64,000 nucleotides of DNA from positions 360,552 to 424,551 of the forward strand of contig CAMCVK010000002.1 in the NCBI GenBank assembly GCA_945881865.1, given 5' to 3'. The notes below the pieces were generated by a model. That model had not been told where the DNA came from. It saw nothing but the letters and a program-made list of their open reading frames with translations, and did no database searches. Below, piece by piece: positions 44,118 to 52,208 of this stretch (the first letter of the stretch is position 1; each line of letters opens with the position of its first letter). Source of the stretch: Fimbriimonas ginsengisoli Gsoil 348. Lineage in GTDB: Bacteria > Armatimonadota > Fimbriimonadia > Fimbriimonadales > Fimbriimonadaceae. The translations under genes and the position numbers were made by a program.

Positions 44118-46583
44118 TCAGCGACGCGGTCGGAAGCGGGAGTTCGTGTCGTCGTCGGCTCGATCCTTCTTGGGGAAGGAATCGGGAACCTTGGGCGCGC
44201 TCACCGAAGGAGCGTCGTTTGCCGGGGCTTCTGTGGCCGGGGCACGCTCTTCGGTTCGAGCCGGTCGGTCGTCGTTGCGGTCTCGTCCGCCGCCGCCGAA
44301 GCCGCCGCGATCTCCACCACGGTCGCGTCCGCCGCCACCGAATCCGCCACGTCCGCCGCGGTCTCCACCACGGTCGCCGCCGCGATCTCCGCCTCGGCCA
44401 CCACGATCGCCGCCGCGACCACCACGGTCGCCGCCACCGAAGCTACCGCCGGTCGGCGGGGTTGCCGTCTCGTTTGCGGCGAGGCTAGGCAAGGACTGCT
44501 TCAGTCCAAGAGCGGTGAAGTTCACGCGGCCTTGGCTGTCGATTTCGTGGACCTTAACGGCCACTTCGTCGCCCATGTTGACCGCATCTTCGATCCGGTT
44601 GAGCTCTTTGGCGCTGAGGTGCTCCTTCGGCACCATGCCTTCGCGGCCCGGGAGGTACTCCACGAACACGCCTCGGCCGATGATTCGGGTGACCTTGCCC
44701 TTGAACTCCGTGCCAACTTCCACCGAGTCGGTGAGCGACTTGATCATGGCGATCGCTTCGCGAACCTGCTCGCCGTTCGATCCTCCAACCAAGACCTTTC
44801 CGTCCTGCTGGATGTCGATGCTGGCTCCCGTCGTGCCGGTGATCTTCTTGATCGTGGCGCCGCCGGGGCCGATGAGGGCGCCGATCTTCTCGGGGTTGAT
44901 CTGAATCGTCGTGACCTGCGGCGCGGTTGCACCGACGGTCGATCTCGGTTCCGAGATCTCGGCTTCGATCACGTCGAGGATTTGGAATCGGGCAACCTTC
45001 GCCTGATCCAGCGCTCGGGCGAGAACGTCGTCGGGGATCCCGTCGAGCTTCGTGTCGAGCTGGAGGGCGGTGATTCCGGCGCGGGTTCCCGCAACCTTAA
45101 AGTCCATGTCGCCGCAGAAGTCTTCCATCCCCTGGATGTCGGTGAGAACCTTGAAGACCTTTCCGTCGCTCATGAGACCCATCGCGATACCGGCGACCGG
45201 TGCCTTGATCTGGATTCCCGCGTCCATGAGGGCGAGGGTCGATCCGCAGACCGAAGCCATCGAGGTCGAACCGTTCGACTCCAGAACTTCGGAAACAAGC
45301 AGCAGCGTGTAGGGGAAGTTCGGATCTTCGATCGGAACAACCGCGCGAAGGGCACGCTCGGCGAGAGCGCCGTGGCCGATTTCTCGTCGACCGGGGCCGC
45401 GCATCGGTCGGACTTCGCCAACCGAGTAGGCCGGGAAGTTGTAGAAGTGCATGTAGCGCTTCGGCTCTTCTTCCTCAATGCCGTCCATGGTCTGGGCGTC
45501 ACCCGGCAAGCCGAGGGTGACGATCGTCATGACCTGGGTCTGGCCGCGGGTGAAGAGGCCCGAACCGTGAACCTTCGGCAGGATGCCGGCGATGGCTTCG
45601 AGCGGGCGAATTTCGTCCAGCTTTCGGCCGTCCGGTCGAGAATCCTTCTTGATGATGAGCTCGCGAACGACTCCCTTCACCACGCTGTCGGCGGCTTCCG
45701 GAAGCTGGGCCTGAAGCTCAGGCTTGTCTTCGTAGTCCGGCTTCATCTTCGCGACGATATCTTTGATGATGTCGTCGAGCGCGCTCTCGCGCATTGCCTT
45801 GTCCTTCGAACCGAGCAGTGCCTTGGCGATGTCCTTTCCAAACTTCTTGTCGATGGCTTTCTTGAGGCCTTCGTCAAGCGTGTGGAGCGAGACTTCGCGC
45901 TTCGGCTTTCCGGCGGTGGCGGCGAACGATGCTATTTCGCGAACGATGACCTTAACGGCGTCGTGGGCGAAGGCCAAAGCCTCGCGCATCACGTCTTCGG
46001 TGATTTCCGAAGCGCCCGCTTCAACCATCGAGATGGCGAATTCGTGTCCGGCAACGACGAGGTCGAGGTCTCCGGCGGCGATTTCAGCCTGCGAAGGGAA
46101 AAGAATGAACTCGCCATCGATGCGTCCAACGCGTACGCCGGCAACCGGGTACTTGAACGGGATGTCGCTGACGGCGAGCGCAGCACCGGCGGCGGTGATC
46201 GCGAGCACGTCGGGCGGGCAAGCCTGGTCGACGGCAAACGGCATCGCAATGACCTGGAGGTCGTGGCGGAGGCCCTTGGGGAAAAGTGGGCGAAGGGGTC
46301 GGTCGATCAACCGCGAAACGAGAACTGCTTTCTCGCTGGGGCGACCGCCGCGCTTGATAAATCCGCCGGGAATTTTTCCAACGGAGTACTTGCGCTCTTC
46401 GTAGTCGCAAGTTAGGGGGAGAAAGTCGATGCCGGCCCGTGGGTTTTCAGACATCGTAGCGACGCCGAGAATGACGGTGTCGCCCATACCTAAGAGAACG
46501 GCTCCGCCTGCCTGCTTGGCGACGCGACCGCTCTCGAGGGTGAGCGTCTTTCCGCCCACCTCGAATTCGTGAATGTGAATCAA
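44118..46583 (-). CDS. pnp: Polyribonucleotide nucleotidyltransferase with RGG-rich tail
   Basis: 3'-5' phosphorolytic exoribonuclease and RNA-degradosome component, 821 residues against about 700 in most bacteria. The domains are RNase PH 1, the helical linker, RNase PH 2 (MASVCGSTLALMDAGI and the GDMDFKVAGT region), KH (IGALIGPGGATIKKI) and S1 (EFKGKVTRIIGRGVFVEYLP). After residue 710 the protein continues with about 60 residues of Arg-Gly-Gly repeats (RGGRGGDRGGRGGDRGGD), interrupted by Phe-Gly-rich blocks, then an acidic/basic tail. The RGG tail probably binds RNA and may drive condensation; this is inference. It follows rpsO after 12 bases, the classical rpsO-pnp unit. Confidence 0.97.
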   Translation of the reverse strand: MIHIHEFEVGGKTLTLESGRVAKQAGGAVLLGMGDTVILGVATMSENPRAGIDFLPLTCDYEERKYSVGKIPGGFIKRGGRPSEKAVLVSRLIDRPLRPLFPKGLRHDLQVIAMPFAVDQACPPDVLAITAAGAALAVSDIPFKYPVAGVRVGRIDGEFILFPSQAEIAAGDLDLVVAGHEFAISMVEAGASEITEDVMREALAFAHDAVKVIVREIASFAATAGKPKREVSLHTLDEGLKKAIDKKFGKDIAKALLGSKDKAMRESALDDIIKDIVAKMKPDYEDKPELQAQLPEAADSVVKGVVRELIIKKDSRPDGRKLDEIRPLEAIAGILPKVHGSGLFTRGQTQVMTIVTLGLPGDAQTMDGIEEEEPKRYMHFYNFPAYSVGEVRPMRGPGRREIGHGALAERALRAVVPIEDPNFPYTLLLVSEVLESNGSTSMASVCGSTLALMDAGIQIKAPVAGIAMGLMSDGKVFKVLTDIQGMEDFCGDMDFKVAGTRAGITALQLDTKLDGIPDDVLARALDQAKVARFQILDVIEAEISEPRSTVGATAPQVTTIQINPEKIGALIGPGGATIKKITGTTGASIDIQQDGKVLVGGSNGEQVREAIAMIKSLTDSVEVGTEFKGKVTRIIGRGVFVEYLPGREGMVPKEHLSAKELNRIEDAVNMGDEVAVKVHEIDSQGRVNFTALGLKQSLPSLAANETATPPTGGSFGGGDRGGRGGDRGGRGGDRGGDRGGDRGGRGGFGGGGRDRGGDRGGFGGGGRDRNDDRPARTEERAPATEAPANDAPSVSAPKVPDSFPKKDRADDDTNSRFRPRR

Positions 46584-46595
46584 TTTTGCCTCGGT

Positions 46596-46877
46596 TTAGC
46601 GGGGCTTCACTTCGCGGATGCCGAGTTGCTTAATGAGCTCGCGGTAGCGGGCAATGTCCTTGCGCCGAAGGTATGCCTCCAACCGACGGCGCTTGCCCAC
46701 GAGGAGCAAAAGGCCGCGACGGCTATGAAAGTCCTTCTTGTGCGTGCGCAAGTGATCCGTAATCTGGAGGATACGGGCTTGCATCACGGCAATTTGCACT
46801 TCGGTCGATCCCGTGTCACCTTCGGACTTGGCGTAGGTGGAGATCGTGCTTGCTTTGAGTTCAGGATTCAACGGCAT
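46596..46877 (-). CDS. rpsO: 30S ribosomal protein S15
   Basis: Primary 16S rRNA-binding protein, 93 residues. [38 protein letters not shown] and [19 protein letters not shown] match the family. A short extra N-terminal segment (MPLNPELK) is present. Directly upstream of pnp. Autoregulation by S15 is known in other bacteria, and the upstream region holds a strong hairpin (see 46947-46964). No Shine-Dalgarno is obvious before ATG 46877. Confidence 0.97.
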   Translation of the reverse strand: MPLNPELKASTISTYAKSEGDTGSTEVQIAVMQARILQITDHLRTHKKDFHSRRGLLLLVGKRRRLEAYLRRKDIARYRELIKQLGIREVKPR

Positions 46878-46946
46878 TTTCGAAAGTTTGAGAAGCCTCA
46901 GCTTGATACTTGTCCAGCCCGCTCTGTTTCGTTAACCGCTCAGTGC

Positions 46947-46964
46947 AGGGCTCCTTGGAGCCCT
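46947..46964 (-). promoter_or_regulatory. Perfect hairpin in the rpsO leader
   Basis: AGGGCTCC-TT-GGAGCCCT, an 8-bp palindrome 70 bases upstream of the rpsO ATG. It may be part of an S15 autoregulatory leader. A TATATT box at 47005-47010 (minus strand) is a possible -10 further upstream, but no convincing -35 was found. Confidence 0.45.
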
Positions 46965-47079
46965 CCAGTCAACGGTAAACGACGTTTTTGCGTTCGGACG
47001 TTAAAATATACCCAATGCGTCCGGAAGAAATCTCGCAGAAGAAAGCGAGACGCATGGGCAGGGGGAAAAGTGTCGCGAT

Positions 47080-47355
47080 TTAGTGATCGGAATGATCGGT
47101 ATCCGGCGACTTCATGTTTGGGTACGCGAAGGTCACGGCCAGGGCGACAATCACGCCAAGAACAAAACCGATGATGGCACCGTTTCGGCCGGGGCCTTGC
47201 ATGTCTTGCACCTGAAGATCGATGACGTGCTTGCTGCCGGCGATGGTTCCCATGTAGAAACCGCCCACCGTAAACCAGGTCAGACCGATCGTCCAAGCGA
47301 TTCCGATCGCCAAGAGGTTGTCTTCCCGAGACAGAATCTTCTTCACCAAGCTCAT
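47080..47355 (-). CDS. Small membrane protein, two transmembrane segments
   Basis: A 91-residue protein, family not recognised. Two helices are predicted at about residues 15-37 (LLAIGIAWTIGLTWFTVGGF) and 60-78 (GAIIGFVLGVIVALAVTFAY), with a hydrophilic connecting loop and a C-terminal acidic His/Asp tail. Its stop is close to the leader of rpsO on the same strand. Confidence 0.65.
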   Translation of the reverse strand: MSLVKKILSREDNLLAIGIAWTIGLTWFTVGGFYMGTIAGSKHVIDLQVQDMQGPGRNGAIIGFVLGVIVALAVTFAYPNMKSPDTDHSDH

Positions 47356-47376
47356 CGCGATTTAAGTTTAGCCCAA

Positions 47377-47841
47377 TTATCGGCGGTTTCGGGTTCGCTT
47401 CGCGAGATCCTTGCCGCCATCCTTGACTTTGTCGCCGACGTCATCACGAAGGTTATCAAACGCTGCCTTCGCATCACCCTTAAAGCCGCGCGTGGACTCG
47501 CGGAAACTTTTCCCTCGCATCTGAATGCCAGCGAACGCCCGGCGAAGCCAACCTTTTTTCACCGCTGGCTTATGCTCGCTGGCCCACCCGGCGATCTCTT
47601 CCTTTGCCTCGCCAAGCGACGAGGCGGCCTCGATGATCGACTTCTTTGCGCCCTTAACGGCCCGTACGGTGTCGTGGGCGAATTCGATCGCCGTTTCTTT
47701 GGCGGCTTTGGCTTGCGCCCGCAGCTCTGCCGCAATCTCTTTTACGTCGGTTGGTCGCCTCTCGGCAATCGCTCGCCGACTGGCCTCGCGCCAGATCGCA
47801 ACCTCAGACAAAACGTTCTCCTTAAAATCTGAATATTTCAT
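47377..47841 (-). CDS. Hypothetical Ala/Lys/Glu-rich helical protein
   Basis: A 154-residue, highly charged protein, likely one long helical rod or apolipoprotein-like bundle. Repeated KEIAAELRAQAKAAKETA and VKGAKKSIIEAASSLGEAKEEI blocks have amphipathic helix periodicity. No signal or membrane segment. It ends in a very basic KRTRNRR tail. Function unknown; a DNA- or membrane-associated role is possible. Confidence 0.6.
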   Translation of the reverse strand: MKYSDFKENVLSEVAIWREASRRAIAERRPTDVKEIAAELRAQAKAAKETAIEFAHDTVRAVKGAKKSIIEAASSLGEAKEEIAGWASEHKPAVKKGWLRRAFAGIQMRGKSFRESTRGFKGDAKAAFDNLRDDVGDKVKDGGKDLAKRTRNRR

Positions 47842-47934
47842 AACGTCACGGGCCCGTTTGGGGACGCAACCGCCACCCGGTTCTTTGACGGCCCCCGGCT
47901 CGGCGGGTTCGGAAGAGTTCGAACTCTTAACAAG

Positions 47935-48750
47935 TCAGTGGCGGGCGAGGACTTCTTCGACCAAGTCACTCATCTCTACCGTGCCGGCCGGAGTGAATGT
48001 TCCGCACGGAGTGCCGCCTTCTGCGGGCTTGAGTTCGACGACGGTTCCATCGAACCGGAAGGCCGGCGCATACCAATAGCCAACTTTTTCGGCCTCGGCC
48101 ACCACGTAGTGCCCGACAATGATCCGACGAAAACGGTCCTTCGAGAGGTTTGGCCCGGAACCATGGATGAGATTGCCGTGGAAGAAGAGCACGTCGCCCG
48201 GGTCCATGATCACGTCGACGACCTCACTGCCCTCGGGAATCGGCACCGTTTCCTGCGTAAAGCTCACCGTCGTGTCGGCCTTGGTCGGACACAAAACCGG
48301 CAGTACATGCGAACCCGGCACGACTTGCAGGCAGCCGTTTTCGGCGTCGCATCGGTCCAGCGCCATCCAAGCCGCCGTGCAGGTTCCGGGCTCGACTCGT
48401 AGGTAGCGGTTGTCTTGGTGCAACGCTTGGCCTCGCGCTCCGGCCGGCTTGAAGTAGAGCATCGTTTGGACGGCAAACGGCGACGAGCCCAGGATCTCCA
48501 TGAACACAGCTTCTAGCCGTGAGTCCAGGAGAAATTGCATCGCGACGTCATCCCCGAGATGCATTTGCATGAGGCGCGGGTATCGGCGCAGAGGATCCTC
48601 GCTGTCCCGGTCTACCCCGCTGTCGGCAAACCGGTCCGAGGTTTCGACCATCTGCGTGTAGTGGTCGCGGATGGCTTCGGTTTCGGCGACCGAAAAGAGA
48701 CCCTTGGCCAAGTAGAATCCGTTCTGCTCGTAGTCGGCATGCGCATTCAT
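47935..48750 (-). CDS. Phytanoyl-CoA dioxygenase (PhyH) family protein
   Basis: Fe(II)/2-oxoglutarate-dependent oxygenase of 271 residues. The iron ligands are His-x-Asp in LHQDNRY and the distal His in HGSGPNLS. The 2OG-binding Arg is in FRRIIVGHY. Substrate unknown. ATG 48750 has GGAGGG just upstream and is therefore preferred over longer starts. It is divergently paired with an AraC regulator, as is common for PhyH-type enzymes in this kind of genome. Confidence 0.88.
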   Translation of the reverse strand: MNAHADYEQNGFYLAKGLFSVAETEAIRDHYTQMVETSDRFADSGVDRDSEDPLRRYPRLMQMHLGDDVAMQFLLDSRLEAVFMEILGSSPFAVQTMLYFKPAGARGQALHQDNRYLRVEPGTCTAAWMALDRCDAENGCLQVVPGSHVLPVLCPTKADTTVSFTQETVPIPEGSEVVDVIMDPGDVLFFHGNLIHGSGPNLSKDRFRRIIVGHYVVAEAEKVGYWYAPAFRFDGTVVELKPAEGGTPCGTFTPAGTVEMSDLVEEVLARH

Positions 48751-48774
48751 ATTCCCTCCATTTAACTGCCATGC

Positions 48775-48791
48775 CACTCGCTTTCGGAGTG
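48775..48791. promoter_or_regulatory. Inverted repeat between PhyH and AraC genes
   Basis: CACTC-GCTTTCG-GAGTG: 5-bp arms with a 7-base centre in the 73-base divergent region. It is a candidate site for the adjacent AraC regulator; short enough to be chance. Confidence 0.3.
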
Positions 48792-48809
48792 AAGAATTCG
48801 TCGGTCGCC

Positions 48810-48815
48810 TATACT
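48810..48815 (+). promoter_or_regulatory. Candidate -10 box before the AraC gene
   Basis: TATACT ends eight bases before the ATG at 48824, and no Shine-Dalgarno is present, which suggests a nearly leaderless transcript. Confidence 0.4.
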
Positions 48816-48823
48816 TTTCCGTC

Positions 48824-49654
48824 ATGCCTGTCCCGCCGAAAGTTCAAGACCCAAAGGTTTCCAGCCTCTTCGCGGACCACTTTCGCGAGGGTCCAACGTA
48901 TCGGACCACCCGGCCAACCGGCAGTTCCAGTTGGCTATTGATGGCAACCGCCTCCGGCGTCGGCGAAGTCGTGACGCCCCAGGGCTCGGCCGCGCTGCAA
49001 GCCGGAACCGCCGTGCTGCTTCCGCCCGAGCAAGCGCATGACTACGGAACTCACCCCAGCTCATCCTCTTGGGAACTGTATTGGGCACACTTCCATCCGC
49101 CAACCCACTGGCAGCCCTGGCTGGCTTGGCCGAGAAAACACGGCCTACGCCTAGTCGAGGAATCTCCGAGGATCATTGAGACGATGTTGGAGGTCGCCCG
49201 ATTATCCTCCGTGGGCACCTATTTCGCCGAAGCGCTGGCAATGAACGCGCTGGAGCGGTCGCTCATCTTAGGGATGGCCCAGGGGACAACGGAAGGAACG
49301 ACGCCAAGCATGGAGGACGCCCTAATTCGACGTGCCATCCAAGTGTTCAGCGACCGGTACGCCGAGAACCTGACGATGCCCGAAGTCGCCGGGCTCGTTG
49401 GGCTATCGGAGGCGCAGTTCTCGCGGCGATTTCGTGCGGTGACCGGCGACTCGCCGCGAAGGTATCTGGAACGCGTTCGCATGCGAAGGGCCGAAGCCCT
49501 TCTCGCCCTTACCCATCGCTCGATCCAGTCGATTTCGAGTTCGGTCGGGTTCGAAAGCCCGTTCTACTTCAGCCTTCGGTTCCGTAAAAATACTGGAATG
49601 TCGCCAACCGAATTTAGATTGTTAAGATTTCGTGAACCCCTTGACAAACCTTGA
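48824..49654 (+). CDS. AraC-family transcriptional regulator
   Basis: A 276-residue regulator with an N-terminal cupin-like ligand-binding domain (about 1-140, with PEQAHDY and LYWAHFHPPTHW) and a C-terminal AraC double helix-turn-helix (about 175-270: MPEVAGLVGLSEAQFSRRF, and SISSSVGFESPFYFSLRFRK). It probably controls the divergent PhyH gene and senses a small sugar-like or aromatic ligand; the ligand is inferred only from family habit. Confidence 0.9.
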   Translation: MPVPPKVQDPKVSSLFADHFREGPTYRTTRPTGSSSWLLMATASGVGEVVTPQGSAALQAGTAVLLPPEQAHDYGTHPSSSSWELYWAHFHPPTHWQPWLAWPRKHGLRLVEESPRIIETMLEVARLSSVGTYFAEALAMNALERSLILGMAQGTTEGTTPSMEDALIRRAIQVFSDRYAENLTMPEVAGLVGLSEAQFSRRFRAVTGDSPRRYLERVRMRRAEALLALTHRSIQSISSSVGFESPFYFSLRFRKNTGMSPTEFRLLRFREPLDKP

Positions 49655-49729
49655 CGTCTTAACAAATGTAGGCGGAGGAAACGACCCGTTTACAGAAAAG
49701 AAAAGGGCCGCAGTGGCCAAAAGGAGGAA

Positions 49730-49798
49730 ATGTTGCGAAACTTTCTCACTCGAAATACGGCGAATACGTGGGTTGCAAAGGAGAAGAACGGTGATTGA
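49730..49798 (+). CDS. Possible 22-residue small ORF
   Basis: ATG at 49730, stop at 49796-49798. AGGAGG sits only two bases before the ATG, so its role as a ribosome site is doubtful. It overlaps the next small ORF by eight bases. Evidence for translation is weak. Confidence 0.2.
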   Translation: MLRNFLTRNTANTWVAKEKNGD

Positions 49799-49826
49799 GT
49801 TCTGTCCGGTCCAGAGACCGGTTTAA
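49791..49826 (+). CDS. Possible 11-residue leader peptide
   Basis: GTG start with AAGGAG seven bases upstream, encoding MIEFCPVQRPV. It is followed directly by alternative hairpins and a terminator, as in attenuators, yet no co-directional gene follows. Translation is not proven. Confidence 0.25.
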   Translation: MIEFCPVQRPV

Positions 49827-49926
49827 GGGCCGCGAGAGTAAAGCCTCGCCGCAACCACAACTCTGGCGTGACCAGAGGAACTCGCACCAAGCGAGACGGG
49901 CAATCGACTCACCAAGTCGGTTGCCC
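49806..49926 (+). ncRNA. Structured RNA with five consecutive hairpins
   Basis: Between the AraC gene and gpsA the plus strand folds into H1 (CCGGTC-CAGA-GACCGG, 49806-49821), H2 (GCGAG/CTCGC, 49832-49849), H3 (TCTGG-CGTGA-CCAGA, 49862-49876), H4 (CTCGC-ACCAA-GCGAG, 49881-49895) and a terminator. Arms of H2 and H4 are mutually complementary, and the H1 loop CCAGAG can pair with CTCTGG in H3, so exclusive folds exist. Not recognised as tmRNA, 6S, SRP or RNase P RNA. Confidence 0.45.
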
Positions 49927-49936
49927 ATTTTCTTTT
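49898..49936 (+). terminator. Intrinsic terminator of the structured RNA / AraC unit
   Basis: Twelve-bp stem GGGCAATCGACT / AGTCGGTTGCCC (one wobble), five-base loop, followed by ATTTTCTTTT. It faces the plus strand, so it ends whatever transcript crosses 49.66-49.90 kb. Confidence 0.85.
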
Positions 49937-49939
49937 GCC

Positions 49940-50950
49940 TCAGGCGGGGCGAATCGGGCGGTCCATCAGAAGCTCGACGCCACCCTGAGGTGAGACTTGC
50001 CCCCGCATCACAGCATCCACCGCGCTGATGACCGGCAACTCGACGCCAAACTTAGCCCCAAGGATGAGGGCCGCCTCGCTGCTCGAAATGCCTTCGACGA
50101 CCTGACCGATGGTTTCCAGAGCCTCGGCGAAGGAATATCCGGTCGCGATGAGCTTCCCGAATCGATAGTTGCGGGAAAGCTGGCTGACCGCCGTGGCGAA
50201 AAGGTCTCCGACCCCCGCCGGGCCGAGGAAGGTTTCGATTTTTCCACCCATCGCCAATCCGAGTGCAGCCATTTCCACCAAACCCCGACTGAGGAATGCC
50301 GCCTTGGTGTTGTCGCCGAAGCCGATGCCGTCCGACATTCCCGCCCCGATGGCCAGCACGTTCTTGAGCGCACCTGCGATCTCTACCCCGACCACATCGC
50401 AGCGCGGCGCAACCCGGAATCGCCGGCTGTGGAATGCGGCGGCCACTGATTCGGCGACGACCGTCTCGTAGGCGGCGGCAACGGCGACGGTTGGAATTCC
50501 GCGCGCGATCTCAACCGCCAGGTTTGGCCCACTGAGGACCGCGACTTTTGCCGCCGGAATCTCCTCCAGCACGACTTCGGCCATCAGTTTTGCCGTTCCG
50601 ACTTCTAGGCCCTTGGCCGCGATCGCGACCGTTCCCAGGTAGTCGCTGTGGCAAAGCTCGTCCCACTGCTGGCAGATTTCTCGCACCGCCCCACTGGGCA
50701 CGGCGATAACGAACATGTCCGCGCCCTCCGCCTGGGCCGCGGTGAGATCCTGCAAAAGACTGGGCTCGATGTTCGCCGGAAGCGGAAATCCGGGAAGATA
50801 GCGGAGGTTCTCGCGGTGCTCCAGAATCGAAGAAATTTCGTCGGGGCTTCGGCCTACGAGCCTAACCGTGTGCCCATTTCGGGCGAGCAGCAGCGCGAGC
50901 GCGGTTCCCCAGCTGCCCGCGCCGACGACCGCCGCGTTCAAAACTGGCAC
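49940..50950 (-). CDS. gpsA: Glycerol-3-phosphate dehydrogenase [NAD(P)+]
   Basis: Makes sn-glycerol-3-phosphate for phospholipids from dihydroxyacetone phosphate. The 336 residues include the Rossmann motif VVGAGSWGTALA, IAAKGLEV, LSGPNLAVEIARG and the C-terminal catalytic region GALKNVLAIGAGMSDGIGFGDN with the conserved Lys. The start appears to be GTG 50950; no good Shine-Dalgarno. It is divergent from the aminotransferase and has no promoter I can identify. Confidence 0.95.
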   Translation of the reverse strand: MPVLNAAVVGAGSWGTALALLLARNGHTVRLVGRSPDEISSILEHRENLRYLPGFPLPANIEPSLLQDLTAAQAEGADMFVIAVPSGAVREICQQWDELCHSDYLGTVAIAAKGLEVGTAKLMAEVVLEEIPAAKVAVLSGPNLAVEIARGIPTVAVAAAYETVVAESVAAAFHSRRFRVAPRCDVVGVEIAGALKNVLAIGAGMSDGIGFGDNTKAAFLSRGLVEMAALGLAMGGKIETFLGPAGVGDLFATAVSQLSRNYRFGKLIATGYSFAEALETIGQVVEGISSSEAALILGAKFGVELPVISAVDAVMRGQVSPQGGVELLMDRPIRPA

Positions 50951-51008
50951 CTCATCGGCAAAGAGGATACTTGCTTCGCCCGGATTGAATCAGAATCTAG
51001 GTAGGACC

Positions 51009-52208
51009 ATGCCTAAGCTCGCGGATCGATCTGCCCGAATGCCAAGTTCGCCGATTCGGCGTTTGGTCGATTTTGCCGTCGCGGCCGAGAAGACGGGCGT
51101 CAAAGTTCACTATCTCAATATCGGCCAGCCGGACGTTCATTCGCCCGATGCCTTCTGGGAAGCGGTGGCGCATCCGGGAGTGAAGACCCTCGAATATAGC
51201 CACAGCGCGGGCACGGCCGGCCTGCGACAGGCGATCGCCGCGCATTACGTTTCGCGCGGATTGGAGGTGACGCCGAGCCAAGTGATCATCACCAACGGCG
51301 GCAGCGAGGCGTGCCTTTTGGCTTTCCTGACCTGCCTCAACCCGGGCGACGAGTGCCTCGTCGTCGAGCCGTTTTACGCCAACTACGCCGGGTTTGCCGT
51401 CGCCGCCGGAGTCGAGCTTCGGGCGATCACCAGCCATATCGAAGATGACTTCGCGCTGCCAAGCGCGGAGGAGATCGAGCGACAGATTACGCCCCGAACC
51501 CGCGCTATCCTGCTCTGTAACCCCAGTAACCCGACCGGCACCGTTTATCCCCGCGCGACGCTGGAAGCCATCGCCGAGATCGTCAAGGCGCGCGATTTGT
51601 TCCTGCTGAGCGATGAGGTGTACCGCGACTTTTACTACGGTCAGGACGAGCTGGTCTCGGTGTTGCAGCTTCCGGGGCTGGATAACCATGCCGTGATGCT
51701 GGATTCGGCTTCGAAGAAGTTCTCTTTGTGTGGGGCGCGGGTTGGCTTCTTTGTGGCGCGCAACCCGGACGTGATCTCGGCCACGCTTAAGTTTTGCCAG
51801 GCCCGGCTATCGGCACCCACGCTGGATATGTTCGGCGTCGAAGCCTCGCTAAGGAACACCGACGACAGCTACTTCGCCGCCGTTCGCAACGAGTACAAGG
51901 CCCGGCGCGACATCGTTGTAGCCGCCCTTCGAGCCATGCCGGGCGTGGTGGTTCCGAACATTGAGGGTGCATTCTATGCCGTCGTGAAGCTTCCGATTGA
52001 CGACAGCGACCGGTTTTGCCAGTGGATGGTGGAGGAGTTTCGGCTGGACGGCGAGACGGTGCTGATGGCTCCGGCGACCGGCTTCTACATCACGCCCGGC
52101 CTTGGCAAAAACGAGGTCCGCATCGCGTATGTACTGGATCAGCAGCGGCTGAGCCGCGCGATGGAATGCCTCGCAGCCGGGTTGCAGGCGTATCCCGGGC
52201 GGGCTTAG
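51009..52208 (+). CDS. PLP-dependent aminotransferase, class I (aspartate aminotransferase-like)
   Basis: Transfers amino groups between amino acids and 2-oxo acids, 399 residues. VHYLNIGQPDVHSPDAFWEA, the SNPTGT loop, DEVYRDFYY and the PLP-lysine motif DSASKKFSLCGARVGFF are all intact. ATG 51009 is chosen because AGGTAGG precedes it closely; a longer in-frame reading starts inside the gpsA region and looks spurious. Exact substrate not resolved. Stop overlaps the glycosyltransferase stop by four bases (TTAG). Confidence 0.9.
   Translation: MPKLADRSARMPSSPIRRLVDFAVAAEKTGVKVHYLNIGQPDVHSPDAFWEAVAHPGVKTLEYSHSAGTAGLRQAIAAHYVSRGLEVTPSQVIITNGGSEACLLAFLTCLNPGDECLVVEPFYANYAGFAVAAGVELRAITSHIEDDFALPSAEEIERQITPRTRAILLCNPSNPTGTVYPRATLEAIAEIVKARDLFLLSDEVYRDFYYGQDELVSVLQLPGLDNHAVMLDSASKKFSLCGARVGFFVARNPDVISATLKFCQARLSAPTLDMFGVEASLRNTDDSYFAAVRNEYKARRDIVVAALRAMPGVVVPNIEGAFYAVVKLPIDDSDRFCQWMVEEFRLDGETVLMAPATGFYITPGLGKNEVRIAYVLDQQRLSRAMECLAAGLQAYPGRA

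Noticed and set aside
44103..46415. 770-residue plus-strand ORF opposite pnp
   Set aside because: Antisense of PNPase; the repeats in it only mirror the RGG codons.
49641..49670. Sigma-70 promoter for the structured RNA (TTGACA at 49641)
   Set aside because: The -35 is perfect, but the hexamers at 17-18 bases (AAATGT and neighbours) match the -10 consensus poorly.
49660..49900. tmRNA, 6S RNA, SRP RNA or RNase P RNA
   Set aside because: No tag-peptide reading, no SRP GGAA-loop pattern and no RNase P P4 consensus could be recognised.
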